Origin: SKLM01 sp964575455
GTDB taxonomy: Bacteria; Chloroflexota; Anaerolineae; B4-G1
Length of the DNA: 64,000 nucleotides
Direction of reading: 5' to 3'
NCBI GenBank assembly: GCA_964575455.1
Contig: CAZNRX010000014.1
Coordinates: 1-64,000 of the forward strand
Shown here: piece after piece, positions 24,450 through 33,067 of the stretch
Position numbering within the stretch: the first letter of the stretch is position 1
Layout: every line of letters begins with the position of its first letter
Made by a program: the position numbers and the translations under genes
The notes under the pieces: model-generated
What the model was told of the DNA's origin: nothing
Database searches by the model: none
Seen by the model: only the letters and a program-made list of their open reading frames with translations

Positions 24450-25520
24450 CTACTCCTGCCTCACTGGAATGCGCGTCCCATCCTGACGGAAGAAATGTAG
24501 CCGCTCACGGGCGACGTTGAATCGTACGTTGTCGTCCACCTGCAGGTCGGTCATACCCGGCACGAGGCTCAGCAGCGTTTGTTCGCCCGTCCTGACGTGG
24601 ATGATGGTCTCCACGCCCAGTGGCTCGATCAGCTCGATCGAGCCAGCGAAATTGCCCCCCTGCTGAATCTCTACGTCCTCGGGGCGGACGCCCAGAAGGA
24701 ACGAGGGCGGAAGATCGTTGCCGGGAGGGAGGGGCAATCGAACGGTGGTGCCAGCGGCGTGGAACGTGCCGTTCTCCGGGACGCCCTTGACCAAGTTGAT
24801 CCTGGGGGTGCCGACGAGCTTCGCCACAAACGTGGTCGCCGGCCGGTCGTAGATGTCCTCGGGCGTCCCGATTTGCTCGATGCGGCCCTCATGCAGCACG
24901 GCAATGCGGTCCCCCATGGTGAGAGCCTCGATCTGGTCGTGGGTCACGAACAGCGTAGTGCTGCCTTCGGTTTTCTGGAGGTGCTGGAGCTCGACGCGCA
25001 GGGTCTCCCGCAGCTTGGCATCCAGGTTGGAGAGCGGCTCATCCATCAGGTAGATCCTTGGATCTCGCACCAGCGCCCGACCCAGCGAGACGCGCTGCAT
25101 CTCGCCGCCCGAGAGGTGCGCCGTCGTGCGCTCGAGTAAGTGGTCGATGTGCAGCTTCTTGGCTGTCGTCTCCACCCGCTGACGGATTGCCTCCTCCTGT
25201 GTGTGCCGCAGAGGCGAACGCAGCGGGAACGCCAGGTTCTCGTAGACCGTCCTCGTGGGGTAGAGCGAATACTGCTCAAAGACGAAGGCTATATCCCGCT
25301 CCGAGGGTGTGAGCTGATCCACTGGCTCACCGTCGAACAGCACGCTGCCCTCCTCTGGCTCCTCCAGCCCGGCGATGACGCGCAGTGTCGTGGTCTTGCC
25401 GGCGCCTGTTGGGCCCAGCAATACGAAGAACTCCCCGTCCTTGATGTCGAAGGAGACGTTCCTGAGAGCGGTGACCGTCTTGAAGCGCTTGGTGATGTTC
25501 TGAAGGGCTACGTCGGCCAT
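24450..25520 (-). CDS. Sugar ABC transporter ATPase, subunit 2
   Basis: 356 aa. Walker A GPTGAGKTT, signature LSGGEMQRVSLGRAL, Walker B IYLMDEP and H-loop VTHDQ are present, followed by a TOBE/MOBE-like C-terminal domain as in MalK/UgpC. The Q-loop reads FVFEQYSLYP where most homologues read VFQ, so Glu replaces the usual Gln and the next residue is Gln. The gene overlaps the preceding ATPase by one base (TAATG), so the two should be made in equal amounts and form a heterodimer. This two-ATPase design recalls the rhizobial glycerol transporter GlpS/GlpT. Confidence 0.88.
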   Translation of the reverse strand: MADVALQNITKRFKTVTALRNVSFDIKDGEFFVLLGPTGAGKTTTLRVIAGLEEPEEGSVLFDGEPVDQLTPSERDIAFVFEQYSLYPTRTVYENLAFPLRSPLRHTQEEAIRQRVETTAKKLHIDHLLERTTAHLSGGEMQRVSLGRALVRDPRIYLMDEPLSNLDAKLRETLRVELQHLQKTEGSTTLFVTHDQIEALTMGDRIAVLHEGRIEQIGTPEDIYDRPATTFVAKLVGTPRINLVKGVPENGTFHAAGTTVRLPLPPGNDLPPSFLLGVRPEDVEIQQGGNFAGSIELIEPLGVETIIHVRTGEQTLLSLVPGMTDLQVDDNVRFNVARERLHFFRQDGTRIPVRQE

Positions 25521-26644
25521 TATTCCACCTCCTCGGTGGATGTCGCGTCCTGCGTTGCCGTGCCTGTCGTTCTTCGCAGGGCATCCTCCGTGTGCGGGTT
25601 GAAGAATCGGACCATCTCCGGGTCCAAGTTGAAGCGGACCGTAGCGCCGATGGGATAGGCTGTCCCACGATCCGCGCGTACGTGGATCAGCTCGTCGTTG
25701 AAGCTCAGGTGGAGCATGTTGTAAGCTCCGTGCATGTCCATGGCGTAGACCTCGCCCTTCAGAGATCTATCCTCGCTGATCCATGCGGACTCGGGGCGGA
25801 AACCGAGGATCACGGGCTCGCCGTCCAGTTCTCGCTCCATGGTCGTCTGCCATGCCGGGGGCACATGGTAGCGGTTCGATCCCGGCAGGTGCACGACGCC
25901 ATCGGCGTAGTCCCCGTGGATCAGGTTCATGCCCGGGCTGCCGATGAAATTAGCCACGAACAGGTTGGCTGGCTTGTAGTAGACCTCCGCTGGCGTGCCC
26001 ACCTGCTGGATCACCCCCATGGACATCACCACGATGCGGTTCCCCAGGGCCATGGCCTCAACCTGGTCGTGGGTGACGTAGACCGTGGTGGTGTTCTGAG
26101 CCATGTGGAACTGCTTGATCTCGGCGCGCATTGTCTCGCGAGCGTCTGCATCGAGAGCGCCGATCGGCTCGTCCATCAGAAACGCTGCTGGCTCACGTAC
26201 CATAGCACGGGCGAGTCCAACGCGCTGCTTGTCGCCGCCGCTCAGCGCCGTTGGCTTCTGATCCAGTAAGTGGTCGATGCCCAACATGCGCGCCACCTCG
26301 TCCACGCGCTTGGTAACTTTCTCATGTGGGTCGCCCTGGGACTGGAGGGGGAAGGCGATGTTCTGCCAGGCGCTCATGTGGGGGTAGAGGGCGAAGAACT
26401 GGAACACCATGGCGATGTCGCGATTGCTGGGATCCGCCCAGGTCACATCTCGCCCGTCTATCAGGATCTGCCCTCCGGTGACCGTCTCCAGCCCGCAGAT
26501 CATGCGCAGCGTGGTCGTCTTCCCGCATCCGGATGGGCCAAGCAGTACGAGGAACTCCCCGTCGTGAATGGTCAGATCCATCGGCTTGACGGCTTGGAGC
26601 TCATCGAATCTCTTCTCGACTTTGCGTAACTCAATTGTAGCCAT
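25520..26644 (-). CDS. Sugar ABC transporter ATPase, subunit 1
   Basis: 374 aa. Canonical motifs: Walker A GPSGCGKTT, Q-loop MVFQFFALYPHM, signature LSGGDKQRVGLARAM, Walker B AFLMDEPIGALD and H-loop VTHDQ, with a C-terminal regulatory domain of MalK type. It energises import at the inner face of the membrane together with the neighbouring ATPase and two permeases. ATG 26644 has only a weak GAG upstream, nine bases after the permease stop, so translation may be coupled. Confidence 0.9.
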   Translation of the reverse strand: MATIELRKVEKRFDELQAVKPMDLTIHDGEFLVLLGPSGCGKTTTLRMICGLETVTGGQILIDGRDVTWADPSNRDIAMVFQFFALYPHMSAWQNIAFPLQSQGDPHEKVTKRVDEVARMLGIDHLLDQKPTALSGGDKQRVGLARAMVREPAAFLMDEPIGALDADARETMRAEIKQFHMAQNTTTVYVTHDQVEAMALGNRIVVMSMGVIQQVGTPAEVYYKPANLFVANFIGSPGMNLIHGDYADGVVHLPGSNRYHVPPAWQTTMERELDGEPVILGFRPESAWISEDRSLKGEVYAMDMHGAYNMLHLSFNDELIHVRADRGTAYPIGATVRFNLDPEMVRFFNPHTEDALRRTTGTATQDATSTEEVE

Positions 26645-26653
26645 AGCTCAACC

Positions 26654-27649
26654 TTACTGACGAATCGCTCCAAACGTGACGCCGCGCAGCAGGTGCTTTC
26701 GCAGCGCGAAGGTGACGATCACCACCGGGATCAGGAACCCCAGGGAGCCAGCGGCGATGGCAGACCACTCGATGCCCCCTCTCCCCAGAATCGTCGTAAT
26801 GCTGGGCGGCGCGGTGCGGGCGTTGTCGCTGGTCAACATCAGCGCGAAGGCATACTCGTTCCAGGCGAAAATCAGGCAGAAGACGGTGGTGGCGGCGATG
26901 CCCGTCAGGGCATTTGGCAGTACCACCTTAGCAAAGGCCTGCAGCCGGGTGTAGCCGTCTACCAGGGCTGCCTCCTCGTACTGGCGTGGGATCTCGTCCA
27001 TGAACCCGCGCAGCAGCCAGACCGAGAGGGAGAGGTTGAAGGCGGTGTAGAGGAGAATCATCCCCACGTGCGTATCGTGCAGGCCTAGCTGGCGATACAT
27101 CAAGAAGATCGGGATCGCCACCACCACCGGTGGCAGCATCCGGGTGCTCAAGATGAAGAAGAGCAGGTCTGACTTGCCGGGCACGTCGAAACGACTGAAA
27201 GCGTAGCCGGCCAGCACGCCCAGCGCTACAGCCGCTATCGTCGATCCACCGGCGATGATGACCGAGTTCTTCAGATGGCTGACGTAGTTGCTGGGACCGG
27301 TGATGATCTGGCCCTGATCGAGGGCGATGCGATGATACCAGGCTAACTCGGAGCGTGGGGGCATCTCTGCGCGCTTGCCTTCTGTCAATTGTGCCCGTTC
27401 GGTGAGTAGGTTGACGAAGCCCTCCAGCGTGGGGTCAAAGAAGACCTTTGGCGGCACTGCAACCGCGGCCGCGCGGGACTTGAAAGCCGTCATGCCCATC
27501 CAGGCCACCGGGATCAGCATGATCAGAGCGATCACCAGGACGACGAGTGCTCGAATAACGCGCATCAGCCGTGCACGTGGGCCAACCTTGTCAACGCGTG
27601 CAGCCCGTGTGATGCCTTTCCGGCTGCTGCCTCTGGTTCCACTAGCCAT
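26654..27649 (-). CDS. Carbohydrate ABC transporter permease (MalG type)
   Basis: 331 aa with six hydrophobic segments; the first is at about residues 30-55. The EAA motif, which contacts the ATPase, is EEAALVDGYTRLQAFAKVVLPNA. It has a long N-terminal basic extension and an extra periplasmic loop after helix 1 (residues 60-120), unusual for MalG proteins. The ATG lies three bases after the upstream permease stop, with its ribosome site (GGGGAGG) inside that gene. Confidence 0.9.
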   Translation of the reverse strand: MASGTRGSSRKGITRAARVDKVGPRARLMRVIRALVVLVIALIMLIPVAWMGMTAFKSRAAAVAVPPKVFFDPTLEGFVNLLTERAQLTEGKRAEMPPRSELAWYHRIALDQGQIITGPSNYVSHLKNSVIIAGGSTIAAVALGVLAGYAFSRFDVPGKSDLLFFILSTRMLPPVVVAIPIFLMYRQLGLHDTHVGMILLYTAFNLSLSVWLLRGFMDEIPRQYEEAALVDGYTRLQAFAKVVLPNALTGIAATTVFCLIFAWNEYAFALMLTSDNARTAPPSITTILGRGGIEWSAIAAGSLGFLIPVVIVTFALRKHLLRGVTFGAIRQ

Positions 27650-27652
27650 AGC

Positions 27653-28570
27653 CTAAGCCTCCCCTCTCATCTGGTTCAAATAGCGGATGTAGAGATTGCT
27701 CACGGCGATCACGATGATGAGCACGACGTAGGCCAGGGCGCTGGCCCTCCCGGTGCGCCACTGGCCGAGAAACGCCTGACGGTAGAGATTCAGCGCGACC
27801 AGCTCTGTGGCATCCCCGGGACCGCCCCCGGTCAGGCCCATCACCAGATCGAAGGCTTTGAAGGCCTCGATAGAGCGGAAGAGCACCGCGATCAGCAGGA
27901 GGGGGGCTACCTGGGGCAGCGTGATGTGCCAGAACTGCCGCCAGGGGCTCGCGCGGTCGATGGCTGCTGCCTCGTAGAGATAATCAGGGATCGCCTTCAG
28001 GCCGGACATGCACAGCAACATCACGAAGGGGCTCCACATCCAGACGTCTACGATCACCACTGCCCAGAGAGCTAGCTTGGGGGCGCCCAACCACTCCGGC
28101 GAGGTCGCGGGACTGGTGAAGCCCAGCAGATAGTTGAAGGGGCCGTGGGCGGGGTGGTAGATCAGCGTCCAGAACATGCCCACCACCACGGGCGAGAGCA
28201 TCATGGGTATCAGAATCAGCGTGGTGATGAACCCACTGCCCCAGAACTTCTCGCGCAGCAGCATGGCGAGGCTGAAGCCAACGAGGGTCTGCAAGCCGAC
28301 CGAGAACAGGGCATACCGTCCCGTCGTCGCGAAGTACGTCCACAGCTGGTCGTCGCGCAGGATGTCCCGGAAGTTCTCTAACCCGATCCAGTTCGGCGGT
28401 TCGTTGGCGATGGCGGAGAAGTCTGTGAAGCTGAGATAGAGGCTGTAGAACAGCGGGAAGATGTTCATGGCGATCAACAGGATCAGCGTGGGGAAGACAA
28501 AGAGGCGCAAAATGGCCATGTCACTCAATTGGCGGCGCCGCCCGCTTTCGCCGAGCAAAGCTGTAATCAT
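27653..28570 (-). CDS. Carbohydrate ABC transporter permease (MalF/UgpA type)
   Basis: 305 aa with GGGAGGG before ATG 28570. Six hydrophobic segments; the EAA loop is YEAAAIDRASPWRQFWHITLPQVAP. It pairs with the MalG-type permease encoded directly downstream to form the channel. A 213-base spacer with two hairpins separates it from the binding-protein gene. Confidence 0.9.
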   Translation of the reverse strand: MITALLGESGRRRQLSDMAILRLFVFPTLILLIAMNIFPLFYSLYLSFTDFSAIANEPPNWIGLENFRDILRDDQLWTYFATTGRYALFSVGLQTLVGFSLAMLLREKFWGSGFITTLILIPMMLSPVVVGMFWTLIYHPAHGPFNYLLGFTSPATSPEWLGAPKLALWAVVIVDVWMWSPFVMLLCMSGLKAIPDYLYEAAAIDRASPWRQFWHITLPQVAPLLLIAVLFRSIEAFKAFDLVMGLTGGGPGDATELVALNLYRQAFLGQWRTGRASALAYVVLIIVIAVSNLYIRYLNQMRGEA

Positions 28571-28589
28571 AGGGTCCCTCCCCCCTCAA

Positions 28590-28621
28590 CCTTGCGAAGG
28601 TCGCCGTTGACCTTCGCAAGG
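28590..28621. repeat. Dispersed palindromic repeat, copy 2
   Basis: CCTTGCGAAGGTC-GCCGTT-GACCTTCGCAAGG: arms of 13 bases, inverted relative to the copy at 8591-8618. It lies between the binding protein and the first permease. Confidence 0.8.
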
Positions 28622-28640
28622 TTCAGCGTTTCTTGGTCAG

Positions 28641-28704
28641 GGGGAGGCGGCAGGCCGAGCGGCCTAGGCAGTTCCGCCTGGGCGGTTCGGCCCGCCGCCT
28701 CCCC
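28641..28704. repeat. Large GC-rich stem in the binding-protein/permease spacer
   Basis: GGGGAGGCGGC (28641-28651) pairs with GCCGCCTCCCC (28694-28704), enclosing smaller inner pairings. Together with 28590-28621 it makes the 28571-28783 spacer highly structured. In such operons stems here often protect the binding-protein message and limit read-through to the permeases (inference). Confidence 0.55.
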
Positions 28705-28783
28705 GTCTCCGGTGCCGAGAGCTTCGCTTCCGACGGATTCGCGATCCGGCGGCTGCGAAGCAGAGATGCACCTACGTTCGTTG

Positions 28784-30172
28784 CTACTCGAGGTAGCCCG
28801 CATCCACGAGGATCTCGTGGTGCTCCTCGGCGATGCGCTCCATTGTCTCTTGCGCCGTGGCCTCACCGGCCACCACGCAGCGGTGCAGCTCGCGCTGCGT
28901 CACCTCCAGCAGCTGTGCGTACTCCGGAATGTTCCAGAAGTCCATGACGAAGGTCATCGTCGTGGCGAACGCGGGGTTGAACGGGGTCGCGTTCAGGAAT
29001 GCTTCTGACTCGAGTACGTTGGCGTTGCAGGTGAAGCCTCCCAGCGCTGCCCACTCAGCCTGGATCTCCTCCTGGCCGAACCAGCGGACGAAGTCTTTAG
29101 ATGCCTCCTGCCGTTCCTCGCTGATGTAGGAGATGATGCTCAGGCCCTGACCACCGAGCGCGGCGTGTCTGTCCCCGTACGGACCCGCCGGGTTGGGGAA
29201 GAAGCCGGTGTCCTCGGCGTAGGGGCTCACGCCCGGGTTCGCCAGCGCGGGGAAGAAGGCAAAGTAGTTCATCGACATCGCCACCTGGCCGCTGATGAAG
29301 GCGTCGTTCGTCTCGCTGTAGAAGGCGTTGGTGAGCCCCGGGGCCTGGCAGCAGTCGTACAGATCCTTATACATCTGCACCCCCTCGATGGCCTTGTCGG
29401 AGTTGACGTATCCCTGAACCTCAAAGGTCTCGGGATCCTGCCATCGCGCGCCGTAGCTGAAGAAGGTATTCTCGACGCCCATCGTGATGGCGTCGTAATC
29501 CTTCTGGCTGTAGATGGCTACGCCATAGAGGCCGTCGTCGGGCCGGGTGAAGAAGTTAGCGATGTCGTATAGCTCGCTGTACGTCTTCGGAACGGCGAGC
29601 TCGTAGCCGTACTCTTCCTCGAAGGCGGCCTTCTCGTCGGGATCTTCGAAGAGGTCCTTGCGGTAGGCCCAGCCATCGGCGTCACCCTCGGTGGGGAAGC
29701 CCCACAGCTGGCCGGAGGCCGGTGGGTACTCGCCGTAGTAGGTCAGGGTCGCTTCCGTCACAGAGTCGGCCAGCCCCGTGGTGTTCAGGAAGTCCGTCAT
29801 CTCGAGGTAGTGACCCTGGATTGCGCCCTGGCCCAGCCATTGGCTGTCGCCGACGACCATATCCCAGGCGTCGCCCTGAGCGGCCATCTCGGTGAAGAAG
29901 CGGTCGCCGAAGGAACCCCAGGGCTCCTGGACGATCTTCACCTTGATGCCGGTCTCTTCCTCGTACATATTGCCGATCTGCTGCAGGTAAGCAGCAGGGT
30001 CCCACTGAGCCCAGAGGATCTTCAACTCCTCAACCGCCGGCTCCTCGGGCGGTGCTTCGGTTGGCTCTTCAGCGGGCTCCTCGGCCGGGGGTTCGGGGGT
30101 GGCTTGGGGGCCGCAGGCTACCAGGGCCACAACGACGACGAGCGTCAATGCCAGCAATAGTTTCCTCAGCAT
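28784..30172 (-). CDS. Extracellular sugar-binding lipoprotein of the ABC transporter
   Basis: 462 aa with AGGAGG before ATG 30172. A lipoprotein signal ends in ALVAC (Cys20), followed by an acidic/proline linker (residues 21-48) typical of Chloroflexota surface lipoproteins. The mature part begins LKILWAQWDP and includes YEEETGIKVKIVQEPWG, matching family 1 solute-binding proteins. It captures the sugar outside the cell and delivers it to the two permeases encoded downstream. The ligand cannot be read from sequence; the operon's ketose epimerase and polyol dehydrogenase favour a monosaccharide or polyol. Confidence 0.9.
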   Translation of the reverse strand: MLRKLLLALTLVVVVALVACGPQATPEPPAEEPAEEPTEAPPEEPAVEELKILWAQWDPAAYLQQIGNMYEEETGIKVKIVQEPWGSFGDRFFTEMAAQGDAWDMVVGDSQWLGQGAIQGHYLEMTDFLNTTGLADSVTEATLTYYGEYPPASGQLWGFPTEGDADGWAYRKDLFEDPDEKAAFEEEYGYELAVPKTYSELYDIANFFTRPDDGLYGVAIYSQKDYDAITMGVENTFFSYGARWQDPETFEVQGYVNSDKAIEGVQMYKDLYDCCQAPGLTNAFYSETNDAFISGQVAMSMNYFAFFPALANPGVSPYAEDTGFFPNPAGPYGDRHAALGGQGLSIISYISEERQEASKDFVRWFGQEEIQAEWAALGGFTCNANVLESEAFLNATPFNPAFATTMTFVMDFWNIPEYAQLLEVTQRELHRCVVAGEATAQETMERIAEEHHEILVDAGYLE

Positions 30173-30363
30173 GTCTTGTCTCCTCCTGCTAATCTCTTAG
30201 GCTATCGTAGACGGTCACAGAATCTCGTCCGTTCCTACTGATCTTGCTTGATCTGTCTAGCGTCAAGCCGCGCTGAGCCGTGATAAGCCGTGTTGCACCT
30301 CCTTTCTCCCTTACCAGCTGGTCCTGAGAACGTAAGCGGCCTTGTTCCAATTCTCTCAAAAGC

Positions 30364-31611
30364 CTACGCAGCGTAGTGATATGCCGTGTTGTTGGGCTCG
30401 GCCAGGATAGCTTGGTAGACCATGGCCACACCGCCCATGACGCAAGCGTCGAAGCCGTGCTCGGCCAATACCACCTGGGTGGCCTCGCGGTTCCAGCGGA
30501 GTGCGCGTTGTCTCATCTCCTCTTTCACACTGGGCAGCAGGAACTCGCCTGCCAAACTAAGGATCCCGCCGAAAACGACCAGCTGCGGGTTGAGGACGTT
30601 CACCAGCGATGCGATGCCGATCCCAAGATGACGTCCCACTTTGTCCAGAGCCTCCAACGCTACGAGATCGCCCTCGTCGGCCGCCTTGGCGATCATCGGT
30701 ACCGTGAGTCGCTCCGGAGCAGCGCCATCTGAATCGGACAGCTTGCTATACTGGCCCTCGGCGATGGCCTGCTGGATGTGGCGGAACAGCGTCCGCTGGC
30801 TCACCTGGGTCTCCCAGCAGCCCCGGTTGCCGCAGTTGCAGAGCTCACCGTCAGGGTCCATCGTCATATGGCCGAACTCGCCGGCGAAGCCGGTCACGCC
30901 ATCGAAGACACGGCCACCGTGCACGAGGCCTCCCCCCAGGCCTACGCCGGCGCTGATGTATAGCACCTCGTCGTACCCCTGGGCCGCTCCGAAGTAGTGC
31001 TCGCCCAGCGCCGCCATGTTGGCCTCGTTTCCCACGAAGATCGGCGCGTCAAACGACGCCTCCAGCAAGGTGCGCAGCGGCATGTTCTTCCACTTGAGGT
31101 TAGGCGCGAAGAGCAAGGTGCCGGTGGCGTGATCGACGAGACCGGGAACTCCAACCGCTAACCCAAACAGCGCGTTATTGGAGTGCTTGCCTGCCCTGAC
31201 CGCTTCATGTAGACAGGTGAGGGCGCGATTGAAGATCGCACGCTGACCCAGGGAGGGATCGATGCTCTCTTGGTGGCGCCAGATAATGTGCGGGGCGAAG
31301 TCCGCGGAGATGACTGAGATGAAATCCACCCCAATCTCGCAGCTGACGATGCGGCCGACCGCCGGGTTGAGCTCGAGAAGCATAGCCGGGCGGCCTGTGC
31401 CTCCCGACTCAAGGCCAACTTCGCGCACGAATCGCCGCTCGATGAGCTCCCGGACCAGACTTGACACGGTGGTCTTGTTCAAGCCCGTTGTCTCCGCCAT
31501 CGAAGCGCGTGAGCTTGATGGGTTTTCGCGCAGATGATGCAGGACGGCTGAGAGATTCATCTGCCGCACAAGCTCGTGGTCGCCAGTATGATAACGGCTT
31601 CGGGCTGTCAT
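30364..31611 (-). CDS. ROK-family transcriptional repressor, XylR type
   Basis: 415 aa from ATG 31611. The frame stays open to 31773, but that start lies upstream of the promoter (31712-31740), so it cannot be used. A winged HTH (about residues 15-75: RASMAETTGLNKTTVSSLVREL) precedes a ROK domain with GLGGGLVHGG, GEFGHMTMDPDG and the zinc site CNCGNRGCWE. It binds DNA in the absence of its sugar ligand. The gene's own promoter carries a palindrome identical in its arms to the Bacillus xylose operator, so autorepression relieved by xylose or a related sugar is likely. Co-transcribed with the transporter genes. The ribosome site is weak (GAAG). Confidence 0.87.
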   Translation of the reverse strand: MTARSRYHTGDHELVRQMNLSAVLHHLRENPSSSRASMAETTGLNKTTVSSLVRELIERRFVREVGLESGGTGRPAMLLELNPAVGRIVSCEIGVDFISVISADFAPHIIWRHQESIDPSLGQRAIFNRALTCLHEAVRAGKHSNNALFGLAVGVPGLVDHATGTLLFAPNLKWKNMPLRTLLEASFDAPIFVGNEANMAALGEHYFGAAQGYDEVLYISAGVGLGGGLVHGGRVFDGVTGFAGEFGHMTMDPDGELCNCGNRGCWETQVSQRTLFRHIQQAIAEGQYSKLSDSDGAAPERLTVPMIAKAADEGDLVALEALDKVGRHLGIGIASLVNVLNPQLVVFGGILSLAGEFLLPSVKEEMRQRALRWNREATQVVLAEHGFDACVMGGVAMVYQAILAEPNNTAYHYAA

Positions 31612-31687
31612 GGTCTTCAGTCCGCTCCGGACTCCACCAGGATTGATCTCGCTCAGTTGGATGAGTGTGGATACAAGCGCCCGCCAA

Positions 31688-31712
31688 TTAGTTTGTGCTG
31701 AGGACAAACTAA
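31688..31712. promoter_or_regulatory. XylR-type operator
   Basis: TTAGTTTGT (31688-31696), seven bases, ACAAACTAA (31704-31712): perfect 9-bp arms. The Bacillus xyl operator has the same arms and the same 7-base spacer, as I recall it. It overlaps the end of the -10 box and the likely transcription start of the ROK gene. Confidence 0.88.
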
Positions 31713-31740
31713 GTATATCACATCGCCTGCTACTTGTCAA
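31712..31740 (-). promoter_or_regulatory. Sigma70 promoter of the ROK repressor and sugar-transport operon
   Basis: Minus strand TTGACA (31740-31735), 17-base spacer, TATACT (31717-31712), with TG one base before the -10 (extended -10). A near-consensus promoter placed directly on the operator at 31688. Confidence 0.88.
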
Positions 31741-31793
31741 CCCCCTTCCGCCTGCTGTCCAGGGCAATCGCATATGGAAGGGAGAGAACGCTT

Positions 31794-31892
31794 AGAATTC
31801 CGAAGTTTGCAGGATAGCCTGCTTCTAAAGGCATCCCGCCCAGAATGCGTGCAACGCTCGGGACGAATACTCGGCCGAAACTTCGGAATTCT
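31794..31892. repeat. Long-spaced inverted repeat upstream of the ROK promoter
   Basis: A 15-bp sequence ending ...TTCCGAAGTTT (31794-31808) is repeated exactly in inverse orientation at 31878-31892, separated by 69 bases. The 31741-32010 stretch has no supported gene and holds this repeat and the hairpin at 31948. Confidence 0.7.
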
Positions 31893-31947
31893 GGTCAAAT
31901 GTGATTGCCCTGGCCTGCTCTCAGCGTGTTATCCTTCTCAAGGGAGC

Positions 31948-31988
31948 CAAGGTGACCGGCACTTGAGAGCAAAGTGCCGGTCACCTTG
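31948..31988. repeat. 17-bp perfect hairpin
   Basis: CAAGGTGACCGGCACTT (31948-31964), loop GAGAGCA, exact inverse 31972-31988. It starts 22 bases after the stop of the isomerase at 32011 and may end that transcript, though no T-run follows. One arm recurs at 4930-4946. Confidence 0.75.
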
Positions 31989-32010
31989 AGAATGCTCATG
32001 TCCCTCGTGT

Positions 32011-32973
32011 TCAGGCCCAGAACATCTCCCCGGGCTGCTCGGCGATGATGGCTTCCTCAAGCGTCTCCACGGCCTTCGTCAGCCCCTCGTCGGTGGACAT
32101 AAGCGCGTCCTCGTGCTCGATGGAGACGACGTAGTCGTAGCCGATCATGCGGAACGCGCTCATGATATCCTTCCAGACCTTCGTGTCGTGGCCGTAGCTG
32201 ATGGAGCGGAAGGTCCAAGAGCGGTCGGGGATCTCGCTGTAGGGCTGGTGGTCGTTGCAGCCATTGACGGCCAGGTTGTACGGATCGACGTAGACGTCCT
32301 TGCCGTGGACGTGGACGATGGCGTCGCCCAGCGCCCGGATGGCGGCCACCGGATCGACCCCGTTCCAGAAGAGGTGGCTGGGGTCGAAGTTGCAGCTGAT
32401 GGCCGGGCCGGCGGCCTCGCGCATCTTGAGCATTGTGTGCACGTTGTAGACCAACATGCCAGGATGCATCTCGAAGGCGACTTTGACACCGTGATCCTCG
32501 GCGAATTTGCCCATCTCCTGCCAGTAGGGGATGGCGACTTCGTTCCACTGATAGTCCAGGATCTCCAGGAAGTGGGGCGGCCAGGGGCAGGTGGCCCAGT
32601 TGGGCATCGTGTCCTCCGGCGCCCCGCCGGGCAGGCCCGAGAAGCAGTTGACCACCGGCACCTCCAACAAGCTCGCCAGACGCACGCTCTTCTGAAGAAC
32701 CTCGTCCGCCCTGTTGGCCACCTCCTCGTCCGGGTGGATGGGGTTGTTGTGGCAGCTCAGCCCGCTCAAGATCAGGCCCCGCGACTTGATGGCGTCCAGA
32801 TACGCCTCGCGTGCGCTAGCGCTCTCGAGCAGTTCATCCACCGGGCAGTGATGGCTGCCGGGGTATCCGCCCGATCCAATCTCCACGGCCGAGATGCCGA
32901 AATCCAGGACCTTGTCCAGCGCCTCCTCGAAGGGGAGGTTTTGAAACAGAGCGGTGAATACGCCGATACGCAT
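32011..32973 (-). CDS. Sugar phosphate isomerase/epimerase (TIM barrel)
   Basis: 320 aa with AAAGGAG before ATG 32973. VLDFGISAVEIGSGG, VKVAFEMHPGMLVYN (Glu), ISCNFDPSHLFWNGVDP (Asp, His), IVHVHGKDVYVD (His) and VVSIEHEDALMS (Glu) place it in the xylose-isomerase-like barrel family, in the subgroup often encoded beside Gfo/Idh/MocA dehydrogenases. It is the last gene of the GntR-headed group, 95 bases after the fucose-isomerase-like gene. The substrate is unknown; a keto-sugar or sugar acid is likely. Confidence 0.8.
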   Translation of the reverse strand: MRIGVFTALFQNLPFEEALDKVLDFGISAVEIGSGGYPGSHHCPVDELLESASAREAYLDAIKSRGLILSGLSCHNNPIHPDEEVANRADEVLQKSVRLASLLEVPVVNCFSGLPGGAPEDTMPNWATCPWPPHFLEILDYQWNEVAIPYWQEMGKFAEDHGVKVAFEMHPGMLVYNVHTMLKMREAAGPAISCNFDPSHLFWNGVDPVAAIRALGDAIVHVHGKDVYVDPYNLAVNGCNDHQPYSEIPDRSWTFRSISYGHDTKVWKDIMSAFRMIGYDYVVSIEHEDALMSTDEGLTKAVETLEEAIIAEQPGEMFWA

Positions 32974-33067
32974 TGGTCTTCTCCTTTCACAGAAAGCTGC
33001 CTGTGGTATAGCTCGCCTGGTGACGTTTCGCGATCTTCGTGTCCTTCGTGTCTCGCGATCCTCGTGT

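Noticed and set aside
30173..30363. Separate promoter for the sugar-binding protein
   Set aside because: A TTGACG is present but no fitting -10 box at 16-18 bases; read-through from the ROK promoter is simpler.
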